Origin: Escarpia spicata
Taxonomy: Eukaryota; Annelida; Polychaeta; Sabellida; Siboglinidae
NCBI GenBank assembly: GCA_963995525.1
Contig: OZ023214.1
Location: 59,391,980 to 59,455,979, forward strand
DNA: 64,000 nt
Direction: 5' to 3'
Each line of letters opens with the position of its first letter. Within the stretch, counting starts at the first letter, position 1. Made by a program: the position numbers and the translations under genes. Below are positions 35,060-47,322 of this stretch, one piece after another. The notes under the pieces are model-generated. The model had not been told where the DNA came from, did no database searches, and saw nothing but the letters and a program-made list of their open reading frames with translations.

Positions 35060-35735
35060 TGTTTGTAACTACATCATCAACATGACCCATCATGTCTCTA
35101 GCTATATCACCAACATCACTTATCACGTCCCTAGCTACATCACCAACATCACCCGTCACGTCCCTATCTACATCATCAACATCACCCATCACGTCCCTAG
35201 CTATATTACCAACATAACCTGTCACGTCCCTAGCTACATCACCAACATCACCCGTCACGTCCCTAGCTACATCATCAACATCACCCATCACATCCCTAGC
35301 TATATCACCAACATCAACTATCACGTCCCTACCTACATCACCAACATCACCAGTCACGTCCCTAGCTGCATCACCAACATCACCCGTCACGTCCCTAGCT
35401 ACATCATCAACATCACTCGTCACATCCATAGCTACATCACCTGTCACGTCCCTAGCTACATCATCAATATCACTCGGGACATCCCTAGCTATAACACCAA
35501 CATCACCCGTCACGTCCCTAGCTATATCATCAACATCACCCGTCACGTCCCTAACTACATCAGCAACATCACCCGTCACGTCCCTAGCTACAGCTTCAAC
35601 TTTATACATCACGTCCGTGGCTACATCATCAACATCAAACATCACGTCCCTCGCTACATCATCAACATCACCCATCACACCCCTAGCTACATCACCCGTC
35701 ACGTCCCTAATTACGTCACCAATATTCAAATTGTA
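35060..35735. repeat. 33-bp minisatellite, block 2, ~20 copies
   Basis: Same unit as 32620-32930. The plus frame spells NITRHVPSYIT and the minus frame an acidic VARDVTGDVDD repeat that stays open for almost 300 codons. I read this as an array artefact: no splice signals or family support a gene, and copies vary at non-synonymous and synonymous places alike. Confidence 0.93.
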
Positions 35736-36439
35736 TTTCAGCACAGAATAAAACAATAATAACATCATTTTATGGTAAAACTCAACACAATGCATCGGCT
35801 AAACGCCATGTTTCTGTGGAATACATATGGAACATGTAAACAATGATGTAATTGAATGCTCACTATGCAATTGTATGGACATAAATTCAACGTATGTGAA
35901 TGATGATAGTAATAATGAGAATACACTACTTTATTATGATAGCTTGATAATCAATTTTGATTTAATAGAAAATAATGTTAGTCTAAATGTACTTCAAGAT
36001 GACAATATACATGAGCTTGGCCCAAGAATTGAGCCAGAAAACAATTTTTAACGAAGACTCATCTTCTTGTAATTATTATTCACATCCACAATGTCTGTAT
36101 TTACAGTATTTTATAGTACCTATGATGTTTTGTATAAATAATTTCAAGTCAGTCTACAGGTATATGATATGCATCGATATATATCGATATACAGTCAATA
36201 TTCACGTTGTTTTCATTTTTGTGGGAGGGCAATATTTATACATTTTCTTTTCACTACGTTTAGTGTTAGTTTTTGGGACAGTGCATTATATACAGTATTT
36301 CCCCCAAAGGTCTGTGTCTACGAAATAATCATTTTGTGTTTTGTTCAATATCCTTACGATATTCTCACTCTACGTTCATGTTGTGGCAGTACATATGCTG
36401 TAATATTTTCATACATCTTGTGCTGATGCAATAAGTACA

Positions 36440-39160
36440 TTGTTTTATATTTGCATGCGGAATATTCGTAATATCCTCTTACAAAGTGTATTTGCATTAT
36501 GCTCAGGGTATAGCTTGTGCAGCTCTTTCGCAAAGTCTAGTCTATGTTTGTATGATGTGTCCTATAAACATAGAGCACTATTATTTATTAAATTTTCCAA
36601 TATGATTGATACAAATTATTTCTTAGCACAATTTGGTGGTCTAGATAAAAATTCTCTCTATCACATATTAAAAACGGATGATATGAATGAAGATGGGGAT
36701 ATTGAACCATTTCAACATTCACCATACTTTGACGATGATAATTTAATAAACCATTTAACGAACAAGCAAAGCAAATTTATTTTGCTAAGCCTAAACTGTC
36801 AGAGTTTAAGTGCAAAAATTGACGAATTTGAAATAAAGCTAGAGACATTCAGAAGTATTGGCTGTGAGATTAGTGCTCTATGTTTACAGGAAACATGGCT
36901 CGACGAAGAGGCTGACACTTCTTTATTTAAAATAGAATCAATGGATATACATTAATATGCCAAGGCAAAATTTGTAGTGCAATATGCTGGCTTGGCAATC
37001 TACCTCAGCAACAAATACAATTACAAATCTGTAAAAATCCATGCTAATACAGACACTTGGGAAGGTCAATTTATTGAAATAACATGTTGTGCCATGAAGA
37101 AAAAAATAATTCTTGGAAATATATATAGACCACCTAGAGATATAATTGAAAATTACCGTATATTTTCAAACGAATTTGCATCACATTTTTTTTATTTAAA
37201 AAAATCTAAAAGTGAAATAATAATTGCAGGAGATTACACTATTGACTTGCAAAAAATTTAAGAAAAACCCATAATATGTTAATATTTCGATACAATCGTT
37301 TCACATGGTTTCTTCCTTAAAATTACTATGCCAACACCACTTACAGAATATCATGGAACACTAACTGATAATTGTTTATGCAATTTGTCAAAAGGATTCT
37401 TCAAATCCTCAGCTGGTATTTTAGTGAGCAATATTTCTGATCACTTTCCGTACTTTCTAAGTCTGGACTATGTCGAAACCTCTAATGCGATACCAAGGTT
37501 TATACGAATAAAACAACAAAATCCTGACTCACTCAATACATTTTTAACTGAAATTATTAACTCAAATCTTTATGATAAACTTAACACAGATACTCATGCG
37601 GATCCGAATGAAAACTACAATATCCTCAATGAAATTGTTACTGCACCTATGGATAAATTTTTGCCTTTTAAAGTAATTAAATTTAACAAATATAAACTTA
37701 AGAAAACACAATATATTGGTACAGAAGTTAAATTACTATGGATTAAATGACAAGGCTCTGGACCTTTGTATGAGTTATTTACAAAATCGTAAGCAGTACG
37801 TAGAAATTTAAAATGTTAAGTCTAAGGAAATAGTCATCAACATTGGTGTCCCTCAAGGTTCAATTTTAGGGCCACTCTTATTTATTATATATATAAATGA
37901 TAGCATTTTCTAATGACCTTTTCAAATTCATAACGTATGCTGACGACACCACCCTTACTAGTACACTAAATACATTTAATGATTCAGAAAGCCAAATGCG
38001 AAGTGACTCTATTAACAAAGAACTAACAATTGAATGAACGTTTATTCAACAATAACAAAGATTAGCAGTTGGTTGAAAGCCAACAAACGGTCACTAAATG
38101 CCAAAAAGACTAAATTCATGATTTTTCATATGCCTCAAAAGAAAGTAGAATACCCTGTATTACAAATAGATGGGGCATACATTGAATGTGTAAATGATTT
38201 CAATTTTTTAGGCATCACAATAAATAACCATTTAAACTGGTAGAGTCATACAAACAAAATAGCAAATAAAATATATAAAACAATAGGCATACTAAATAAA
38301 CTTAAACACTTTTTACCACCTAATACATTATATGTTATGTACAATGCTTTTATTCTCCCTCATATTAATTATGGCTTACTTTTATCAGGAACATAAAATT
38401 TTCAAATTACAAAAAAAAGCAATACGAATAATATCCTTAAGTAAATACAATGCTCACACAAGTCCTATTTTTAAAAGACTTCAGTTGCTAAAGTTGGATG
38501 ACTTTTATAAAATCCAACAATTAACATTGTATTATAAATTAATTAACAATCTTTTACCCTACTACTTCAATGTTTTCCCAAGCACACACATTTATGATAT
38601 TCATCAGCACTGCACACGTGAAAGAAATAATCTGTATATGTCCAGATTCAAACATGAATTTGCGAAAAAATGGATTAGACACAACATAGTAGAGACAGTT
38701 AACAATGCACCAAACAGGGTATTATCATTAATACAATTTACACCCACAGTCTATGTGGTTTTTCAACATACACAAAAAACGTTTTTATTTTAAATTATGA
38801 ATCCACTTGTTGTATTCATAATTGCTTTATTTGTAATTCGTAATACATATTAGAATGTATACCGAAGTATCCATATATACATCAATGTGCACACGATTAC
38901 ATATAATCAGTCCTTGTATTATGTATGCCTGTTGACACATTGAGTAATTACCAACTATGAAAACAAGTCATATGCTATTCTGATTTGTCATGTAAATTTT
39001 AGTGTTGTTTATATTTATGGGGTGGCTCCTGTGCTAGCGATATTATATATCTTAATGGGAGTCTCCCGACCTTATCTATTACTTGCGTTATTCGTTGTAT
39101 ATGTATCGTATTTATAGGTCAAATAAATTGATTCTGAGTTCTGAGTTCTGAGTTCAATGT
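36440..39160 (+). mobile_element. Decayed CR1/Jockey-group LINE with internal deletion
   Basis: In order: start of an APE-type endonuclease (LLSLNCQSLSAKIDEFEI, LCLQETWLDEEA at 36780-36910), IYRPPRDI (about 37120), IIIAGDYTIDL (37220-37250, GDF/GDY block), ISDHFPYFL (about 37430). The frame then jumps at about 37715 from the linker straight to RT residues KLNYYGLNDKALDLCMSYLQ and [21 protein letters not shown] (about 37850), ITYADDTTL (37930-37950), KANKRSLNAKKTKFMIF, FNFLGITINNHLNW and the C-terminal region to 38793. The RT fingers and the motif A Asp are deleted, and there are several stops and frameshifts, so it is inactive. The 3' UTR carries a hairpin (39020-39067) and the element ends in short tandem TTCTGAG repeats (39132-39154), as CR1-like LINEs do. 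The 5' limit is uncertain; AT-rich open sequence at 35827-36051 may belong to it. Confidence 0.88.
39020..39067 (+). other. LINE 3' UTR hairpin
   Basis: Arms GGGTGGCTCCTGT and ATGGGAGTCTCCC can pair, with one T/T mismatch and three G-T pairs, around a loop containing AGCGAT. The same structure recurs at 63083-63131 with different bases in the stem. It probably serves recognition by the LINE reverse transcriptase (inference from known LINE biology). Confidence 0.7.
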
Positions 39161-40216
39161 CTTACATATCATCCTGGAGTAAATAGTAACAATGTTGTGC
39201 AACTGGCCACCACAATTATTAAAAGTGTACCACTTAATATCTCGCTAGCTAAGCACAGTACAACAGAGGTGGACATATGACTGATAACACTAATCATCAA
39301 ACATGTTTAAACACTCCCACAATACACTGCTAGCTGTTGCATCAACTTATCTTATTATCCAATCTCTTACAATCTCAGTCGGAGTTGACATTTATTTGTT
39401 GACATCAATAAAATTCTACTATGCTATTCAATAATAAGCTGATCCAATTTTCTTAATATTATGGCATGACAAACACAATGTTGAATAATAATTATTATGC
39501 TTTGTGTCTTGAATAAAGCTCACGTATACATAGTTAACGCAATTAGGTAGTGCATGAAATTTAGGTTCCTGTTTTTTAAAAAAACCTTTGCATAAATATA
39601 TTTGTGTTAAAAATTTACAAAGCTCACTTTTCTATTACTATGTTTACAAGAGAATCTAAAACAATTGTTGATTGTTCATTGAATATTTGCACAAGCTTCA
39701 TGAAATAGACATCATATGTGCGTTAGAGTGAACAGGAAGTTGGACAATTGCAACTGTATTCAAGATATATCAATAAGGTACTTGTCAGGTATAACTAGAA
39801 TAATTAAAGGCTAACAATAGGGTTTGTTCCCTAAATGGCAAATATAAACACTCACATGTAATATAAAACTTCTTTCCATGCTTCAAACACTCAAAGACAC
39901 AACAATATGTACATTTATTAACTCTATTATTGTCAGCAAAGTAGTAAGAACCATAAGTAGCCTTATCAATATAACCACACATACATTACAAATATTAGGT
40001 CACAAACATGTCCACAGTCTTCCACAAATAACAAACATATATTTAATGGCAACAAATTGCATGTGCCAGAGTGGACATGATATTCGACGTTTCAACTTAG
40101 TGAGACAATTAATTGCAATACATCGGGTTTTTTCAAAAAAGAAAGTTAACATTCCAAAACTTAATTTTAATAGTTCAGTTCTAGCATATGCGCCATTATA
40201 AACCACACCTGATTAC
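39161..40216. other. Intergenic sequence, nothing recognised
   Basis: AT-rich unique sequence. Short open frames on both strands have no recognisable features. Confidence 0.5.
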
Positions 40217-40582
40217 TCACGGTGGGTATCACTACCATGATTACACACGGTGGGTATCACTATCATGATTACACACGGTGGGTATCACTACCATGATTAC
40301 ACACGGTGGGTATCACTATCATGATTACACACGGTGGGTATCACTATCATGATTCCACACGGTGGGTATCACTATCATGATTCCACACGGTGGGTATCAC
40401 TATCATGATTACACACGGTGGGTATCACTATCATGATTACACACGGTGGGTATCACTATCATGATTACACACGGTGGGTATCACTATCATGATTACACAC
40501 GGTGGGTATCACTATCATGATTACACACGGTGGGTATCACTATCATGATTACACACGGTGGGTATCACTATCATGATTACAC
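40217..40582. repeat. 28-bp minisatellite, 13 copies
   Basis: The unit is CACGGTGGGTATCACTATCA plus TGATTACA. It is nearly perfect, with variants ACTACCATG early and GATTCCACA in two copies. Confidence 0.97.
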
Positions 40583-40739
40583 AGTTTGTTTCATAATTTT
40601 GGCCGTAATGGTCTCCATATCCACGTAAGCATCCTTGGGCGGCTAAACACATCATGGTGGAGGTATATTTCATATAATTCAGTCATTTTGTTTCATAGAA
40701 TAGCATAATAAATAATCAGAATGTTTACTAACATAATGT

Positions 40740-40972
40740 ACGACACACACGCACGCACACACACAAACGAACGCACACACACGCGCACACACGCACACAC
40801 GCACACACATACGCAAACGCACACACACACTCACACGCACACACACTCACGCACACTCGCACTTGCACTCGCAAACGCGCGCACACGCGCACACGCGCAC
40901 ACGCGCACACGCGCACACGCGCACACGCGCACACGCCCACACGCGCACACGCGCACACGCGCACATGCACGT
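40740..40972. repeat. CA/CG-rich microsatellite
   Basis: An ACAC tract that turns into GCGCACAC hexamer/octamer repeats. It contains alternating purine-pyrimidine with many CG steps, hence Z-DNA-prone by general rules. Confidence 0.95.
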
Positions 40973-41189
40973 CTAGTTTCTTTAAGTCATTTTGTAGTAT
41001 ATGGTTGTCATTGGTCACGTGTTTTGTAATTGTTTTATTACTTGGATGGTATATTATGTGCAGAGCATCTGAAACGCTGCAGTGACATCATAATTCACTG
41101 TTGTCTATGTGTTATACTAGTCTATTTGTTAGTGGTATTTTACCTGAATCTGTGATATATGTTGTAATTGTGCCCATTGTTAAAACAAA

Positions 41190-42295
41190 AGTGCTAGCGT
41201 ATGTAGCAAGAGTAATTACAGGCCTATAGTTATAGCCAGCAGTGTCCAAAGGTTTTGAGAAAAAAACATTTATGACCGTATTGCCTTCAGCTTAACTACA
41301 AGTAACAATCAGTTTGGCTTCAAGGCTGAACACAGTACAGATATGTGTATATATGCCTTCAAAGAGGCTGTACTAAAGTCTCGTAGCCTGAACAGTAATG
41401 TATATTCATGTGTTTTGAATGCTTCCAAAGCATTTGATCGTGTAAATCATTACGTTCTGTTTGAGAAACTTGTAAAACGGGGTATACCCATGTACATAGG
41501 TATACTACTTAAAATCTTTGTACGTTGGAATAATATCATGTTTGACAGCTTTTATGTTAGTAATGGAGTAGGCCAAGGAGGAATTCTTACTCCGTTCTGT
41601 TCTGTGTTCACATATGATCTCAGTAAAAACTAAACAATGTTAATGCTGGATTAATTAATCATTTGATATATACTGACGATTTAGTGCTCTTGGCTCCCTC
41701 ATCTATGGGTTTATCAATGTTGTTATCTGTCTGTTCAGAGTATGGAATAGAACACGATACCAAATATAATAGTGCCAAAAGTATTGTTATGATGTTTTGC
41801 TGTAAAAGGTTCAAGGATATACACCTCCCAAACTTTGTATTGAATGGTGAACCATTACCGAGAGTTAGCAAATGTAAATATCTTGGGCATATATCACGGA
41901 AGATCACAGTGACAACGAAACTATGGTTAGGCAGTACAAACGAATCTATGTTCAGGGTAATGCCTAATGAATCAATTAGAAAAACGTGTGTAGCAAACAA
42001 TAATGTGTTTAGATTGTTGTGAACCTAGAGACTGTAGTGCCAGTTATATGTTTGTACCACGAGGATTACCCACCTGAAAAAAATGTTGATCAGAAAAAAA
42101 TGTGTATAGTTTTAAATCGGGCATGCAATATGACAGAGTATTATGAACAGTGATACATTATACACATCATCATTGCGTTGTCACTAGCGAAAGTTGCTAT
42201 ATATTTATTGTTATTAGTCATAGTCTAGTCTATATTTTATATGGATGTAATATTCCGGAATTAAGTTATTGAATTGAATGGAATTGAAACACCAC
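41190..42295 (+). mobile_element. Second LINE remnant, different RT type
   Basis: RT fragments on the plus strand: NYRPI-like start (about 41218), NNQFGFKAEHSTDMCIYAFK (about 41310-41370), ASKAFDRVNHYVLFEKLVKR (motif A, about 41420-41480), SNGVGQGGILTPFCSVFTYD (motif B, about 41560-41620), IYTDDLVLLAPSSMGLSMLL (motif C, 41665-41725; the family norm is YADD) and SKCKYLGH (about 41870). A stop breaks it after LSKN and the C-terminal part is degraded. GQGG instead of PQGS shows a clade different from the other LINEs here. The tail at about 42265-42290 has GAATTGAATGGAATTGAA repeats. Inactive. Confidence 0.85.
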
Positions 42296-42845
42296 GTCAT
42301 TAAACTGCGATCTTAAAGAAAACGGGGTGCGCAGTTGGTGTAGACGGTCTAGACGGTCTACGCTATTGCGAAAGAACCCCTTCCACTGGGAATCTACACG
42401 CATTCTTTCTGCTTCCTTCTTCAAACATCTTAATGTTTGTTGTTTTATTGATGTCTTGCACCACGCGTTCTCCACACGACTAAATAACTTTAATATCCGA
42501 CAGATGTACACGTCGTAACAGAGAAGGTTACCTTTGAAGCCGAATACGGATCAGTGTCTTAATGGACTGTAGTTGGTGATAACCTTTTGAATAACATTGT
42601 TAATTAATAGATCACGGGATCAAATTAAAGTAGCGAGGTGTGCAGTAAGTACCTAATCTGGACAGACATAGTACCCTAAAGGTTTATTCTATAAACGTTA
42701 AATAAGCTCGCCGTAAGACACTGCCTCAAGATGCTTTGTCAGATTTCTTCCCAGAGTTCTTTGCGTTGTCAACGTGGTGGGCGTTAGCCTGAACCAGCAC
42801 TACTTCGTAAAACGTCTTCTGCTTTAAAAGAAGGCTCAGGCTATT
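42296..42845. other. Intergenic sequence, nothing recognised
   Basis: Unique sequence between the LINE remnant and the palindrome array. No coding feature supported. Confidence 0.5.
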
Positions 42846-43432
42846 TCTCGAGCTGCTCGATAAATAACGCCGAATCTTTATCGTTATCGTTATTTGTCGA
42901 GCAGCTCGATAAATAACGCAAACTCGGTCCGTTATTTGTCGAGCAGCTCGAGAAATAACGCAAAGCTTAGCTGGTATTTTTCGAGCAGCTCGAGAAATAA
43001 CGCCGTCTTCGTTCGTTATTTATCGAGCAGATCTGCACGTGCATGCACGTGCACTTATAACTATTTTCATCGCATATACGTGGACATACTAATTGTCTGA
43101 AGTAAATCCGAACCTGTTGAATCATTTCGTGGGTGTATTTGTCCGATCTGATAGGAAACGATGACTTTTCTTATTCGTCGAGCTGCTCGAGAAATAACGC
43201 CGACTTCGTTCGTTATTTATCGAGCAGATCTGGACGTGCATGCATGAGCACTTAGAAATATTTACGTGGACATGCTAATTGTCTGAAGTAAATCCGACGT
43301 TGTTGAATCGTTTCGTGGGTGTATTTGTCCGATCTGGTAGGAAATGATGACTTTTCTTATTCGTCGAGCTGCTCGAGAAATAACGCCGACTTTGTTCGTT
43401 ATTTATCGAGCAGATATGCACGTGCACTTACA
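42846..43432. repeat. Array of 31-bp palindromes in 42-bp and ~190-bp periods
   Basis: Palindromes with arms CGTTATTTGTCGAGC and GCTCGATAAATAACG lie at 42888-42918, 42930-42960 and 42972-43002, spaced 42 bp. Half-copies lie at 42848-42870, 43014-43030, 43170-43200, 43211-43228, 43365-43385 and 43396-43413, within a longer unit of about 190 bp that is present about twice. Many are near-perfect inverted repeats centred on AGCAGCT or AGCTGCT. Confidence 0.88.
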
Positions 43433-43443
43433 ACTATTTTCAT

Positions 43444-43815
43444 TGGGAGCCAGTCTAACAGCCACATGATTAGATGGTAGACGCATCGACACTGGGAGCC
43501 AGTCTAACAGCCACGTGATTAGATGGTACACGCATCGACACTGGGAGCCAGTCTAACAGCCACATGATTAGATGGTACACATATCGACACGGAGAGCCAG
43601 TCTAACAGCCACATGATTAGATGCTACACGCATCGACACTGAGAGCCAGTCTAACAGCCACATGATTAGATGGTACACGCATCGACACTGAGAGCCAGTC
43701 TAACAGCCACGTGATTAGATGGTACACGCATCGACACTGAGAGCCAGTCTAACAGCCACATGATTAGATGGTACACGCATCGACACTGAGAGCCAGTCTA
43801 ACAATCACGTGATTC
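43444..43815. repeat. 49-bp minisatellite, ~7.5 copies
   Basis: The unit is 49 bp with GAGCCAGTCTAACAGCCACA and TGATTAGATGGTACACGCAT. It starts within the last member of the preceding palindrome array. Confidence 0.96.
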
Positions 43816-44439
43816 ACACTGGTATAGCAGCATCGGACTAGTAATCGCAAGAATACGAGTTCCATTCAGCTTGCTGTCGTTTCGCAACCTGAGTAATTGT
43901 CTGATGTCTACAGAAATGGAGGATCGGAATCGAGGCCAGCCTCACCCCTGACAAACACGGAAAATAAGAGGAAAACTATAACTTAGTGTAGTTAAACGTA
44001 TGCACAGGAACGCAACAAGGGTGTACCATGTCGCTTTAACTGTTCTGTGCCTTCCAGATGTAACTCTACCGCAGGAAACTGCGTCGGTGCTGGGCGAACT
44101 ACAACGCAAAACTGACTGTGCAGGTTTCTGCCAAAAAAATTGACTAGAAAAGTAACATCTAAACAAGCTACAACAAAGATGACGAATAAACCACTGACTT
44201 CTTCTGAATGGCGACAGCGGCGGGGAGAATAGCTGGAGAAAGACGTCTATTGACACAAGACAACAACATCATAGATTGGTTGTACAAATTGAAGAACAAT
44301 TTCAAAGGAAAAACATTTTGACCACACCGTTAGCTTGGGTGAAAACCAAGAGTATTGATAACATCATTAAGAGTAATTAACAAAATCTACATTTACGATT
44401 GAAAGCGTCTGTTCTACGCAAGTTCTGTTCTTGTGTGTT

Positions 44440-46081
44440 CCGCTTCCGGTGATGGCCGCCGCTCTACGGGGACTGTCTAGTTTTGCAGCGACATATCATC
44501 GTCATCGGAGGTGTGATCTACATTTTTCAAGATCCGATTAGTCGAAGGTCTATGGGGGTCTCTGGGGGGTTGCGTCGCCCGCGAGCCGACGTCCCTCATA
44601 AATCGTTTCATTATTAATTTCGCCACTTTAGAATATCGGCGTTCCTCAGCGGAGCGCGACCGCGCAGCGTTGGCCGTCGCAAAACACGCATGCATTATTG
44701 ACGTGCGGCGCCGCAGGTTAACGCCGCTGTCGGCTGAGTCGACTCCGTATGGAACGCCGCCGTCACATGCCGCCCACCTGTGACAGGACTCGACGTGTTT
44801 GCGCTGGTTGACGCCAGCAACAGGTGTGACTCGGACCAGGCGGCCTGTAGACGGCCTGTAGACGCCCTGCAGGCGACGGCTTCAAGGCAGACTTGTGAGC
44901 GCCAATCGCTGCCCTAACCGCGGTGTCAGTGACGTGTCCACACAGTCGTCGTTGGTTGCATAAGCTACAAGAACTCCGGAACATCCCGCGCACTGATCTG
45001 CCCGTCACTGGAGACCCTCTCGGAGTGATTGCTCGGGTTTTAATCGCCACGCGCCAGGCGCCGCGCGGAAGGATTATCCCGGGCTGAACCGGCTGACAAC
45101 AAAGTACGCTGGAAGTGAACGTCAACGACACTCGTCAGAGCGACTGACTTAACGTCGTTAGGTGCTGTCTTGGTGCTCGCGATGCGTGCACACCTACACG
45201 CTACGACAACTCACAAGTTTGTTATCGTTTACTGCTGACTGAACGACGAGTTTCTCTGTCGGATTGACATTGTGACAGCGCATTGCCTCCGAGCTGGGAG
45301 GAGGGACGAGGCGGGAGGGCTGTCACTGTCAGTCACGGCAATACAGGTCGTTGCTGTCGACGGCACGGAATAATTGAAGGAGGTGTTGTGGGTTACGCGG
45401 TGGATGGAGACGTTTACTCCGGTCCTTGGCTGAGCCGACTACGAGCATCCGACGCGTGTGAAAACCATTGGTTCAACACCGTGAGCAGATTACTTCACGG
45501 ACACCGCGTGTCTCTCGGAAACGAAAGGAACATAATTTAATTCCGCAATTACGCTTTCAGCTGTTTATTCCTTTAAAAAAACGCGTGCGTCGTCTGCAAC
45601 CTTCCATGCATCTCCATTCAGTTCTGTTGTTGCCGGGATATTTACGTGTCGGGTTGTAAGGATGCATTCATACTATTCTGCCGCTGTCAACTCAGGCGAA
45701 TGTACGATTTACGTCTCTGTGTATAGCCGTTCATAGAGGACGAACCACTCGCTCCCAACTACGATATAGAGTACGTCTTCTGACATTCAATAGACAAAAG
45801 CGAGCTTAGCTATAATTAGTGCTTAATAATCATAAACTGTGTGTCATTGCTGAAAGGAGCTACACTAGACCTGTATGATGAACTTGCGTGCAGCAAGCAT
45901 TTAAAATGTAGGCGAACAGAAACGTTAATCAATATACGCGCAGGCGCACAACTGTTTCACGACGACGTGGGGTCACAAGGTGACAGAAGCGTGGTGACAC
46001 CAGCCGGTCTAGGCGTCCACATGGTTGACAACGCACGTCGCAAGCTACTGGACTCATAAGAAGTGAATCTTCAGACCGACA
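44440..46081 (+). promoter_or_regulatory. CpG-rich region and probable promoter/5' UTR of the M13 gene
   Basis: From about 44440 to 45340 the sequence is much richer in G+C and CG dinucleotides than the surrounding AT-rich DNA (for example GCGGCGCCGCAGG near 44706). It precedes the M13 start codon at 46082. An in-frame TGA at 46064-46066 closes the frame upstream of that start. No TATA box or start site could be fixed. Short open frames here have no family resemblance. Confidence 0.4.
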
Positions 46082-46820
46082 ATGGCGTCCTACAAGGAAG
46101 GACCACGTGACCAGAAAGTGTCGTGCGATGCACTTGACGGCGCTGCAGGCACTGCGTCGAACAGTGCGCCGAGCGAGCGGGACCAGAATTACGATAGGAA
46201 GGAAACGACAGCCTCGTTGACAGTAGACTTTGATGACGAGCCGTCTCCGACTCAGAGTCTGCGGATGGTGGACCACTATGTGGTGGGCCGCTCCCTGCCG
46301 TCGCCGCCCGTCATGCTACGGGGCCGAGAGGTGCTGCTCGCCATCGGCGTCTTCTTCCTCTTCTCCGTCAGTGTCGGTCTGTTTGTCGTCATGGTCAAGA
46401 ACTACCTCGACCCGGAGAAGGCCAAGAATGGCTGCTCACCGGGCGGCAAGGCGACGTGTGCGCCCAACACGTGTCTGTCGGAGGCGTGTGTCGAGAAGGC
46501 CGCCTTCATGCTGCAACTCATGAACAAGTCAGCCCAGCCGTGCGATGACTTCTGGAACTACGCGTGCGGGGGGTGGTTGGCCCGCACCGCCATCCCAGAA
46601 TCGTCCAAGTCGTGGGGCGTCGGCCAGGACGTGGAGAAGCGCATCAAGGCCATCGTCCGTAAGTTGATTGAGAGTCCCACCACCCGCCACTCGCCCGAGT
46701 CATCGGAGCGCAAGGCGAAGACTCTCTACCAAGCCTGCATGGACGTCAAGGCCATCGACCGCGCGGGGAAGGCGCCTCTAAAGGTGATCATCAAAGACCT
46801 CGGAGGATGGGCCGTTTTGG
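46082..46820 (+). CDS. M13 zinc peptidase (neprilysin/ECE-like), first coding exon
   Basis: This exon encodes the first 246 residues and one base of the next codon. The start has a good context (ACAATGG) and an in-frame stop 18 bases upstream. Residues 1-82 are a hydrophilic cytosolic tail. Residues 83-106 (EVLLAIGVFFLFSVSVGLFV) form the signal anchor of a type II membrane protein. From residue 131 the M13 N-terminal domain begins: CLSEACVEKAAFMLQLMNKS, PCDDFWNYACGGW (154-165), then IPESSKSWG, LYQACMD and IKDLGGW. The conserved cysteines of the ectodomain are present. N148-K-S is a glycosylation sequon. Family members cleave extracellular peptides, but the HExxH zinc motif lies beyond this window, so activity cannot be judged. 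The donor is GTATGT at 46821. Neprilysin, ECE and invertebrate neprilysin-like proteins cannot be told apart here. Confidence 0.92.
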
Positions 46821-47016
46821 GTATGTACCACAGTCATATATATATATATACGTCATTGAGGACACGCTCGCGGTCATCGCTTGACTGGGGTGACAGTGTC
46901 GAGTATATATTAGAATCATCGATAGTTTGTGAGAGATGACAATGTCGAATATGAATTAGAATCATCGATGGTTTAAGAGAGAGACAGGGGGGAGATAGAT
47001 AGAGAGGGAGTGGGGG

Positions 47017-47216
47017 NNNNNNNNNNNNNNNNNNNNNNNNNNNNNNNNNNNNNNNNNNNNNNNNNNNNNNNNNNNNNNNNNNNNNNNNNNNNNNNNNNNN
47101 NNNNNNNNNNNNNNNNNNNNNNNNNNNNNNNNNNNNNNNNNNNNNNNNNNNNNNNNNNNNNNNNNNNNNNNNNNNNNNNNNNNNNNNNNNNNNNNNNNNN
47201 NNNNNNNNNNNNNNNN
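47017..47216. other. Assembly gap (200 N)
   Basis: A run of exactly 200 N, so probably a gap of set rather than measured size. It is flanked on the left by GA-rich low-complexity sequence. An M13 exon is missing from around here. Confidence 0.99.
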
Positions 47217-47322
47217 TATACGAAGCATACCAGAGAAAATGATTTAGGTCTATCACCGGAAGCCTAGACATAGACTGTCTGTTCTCCCCCAACACAACCT
47301 GGGGCTGTGTTGTGACTTGCAG

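Noticed and set aside
34905..35795. Acidic minus-strand ORF of 296 codons (VARDVTGDVDD repeats)
   Set aside because: Tempting as a repeat protein, but it starts in the 50-bp array and consists only of the 33-bp minisatellite. Kept as a note in the findings, not called a gene.
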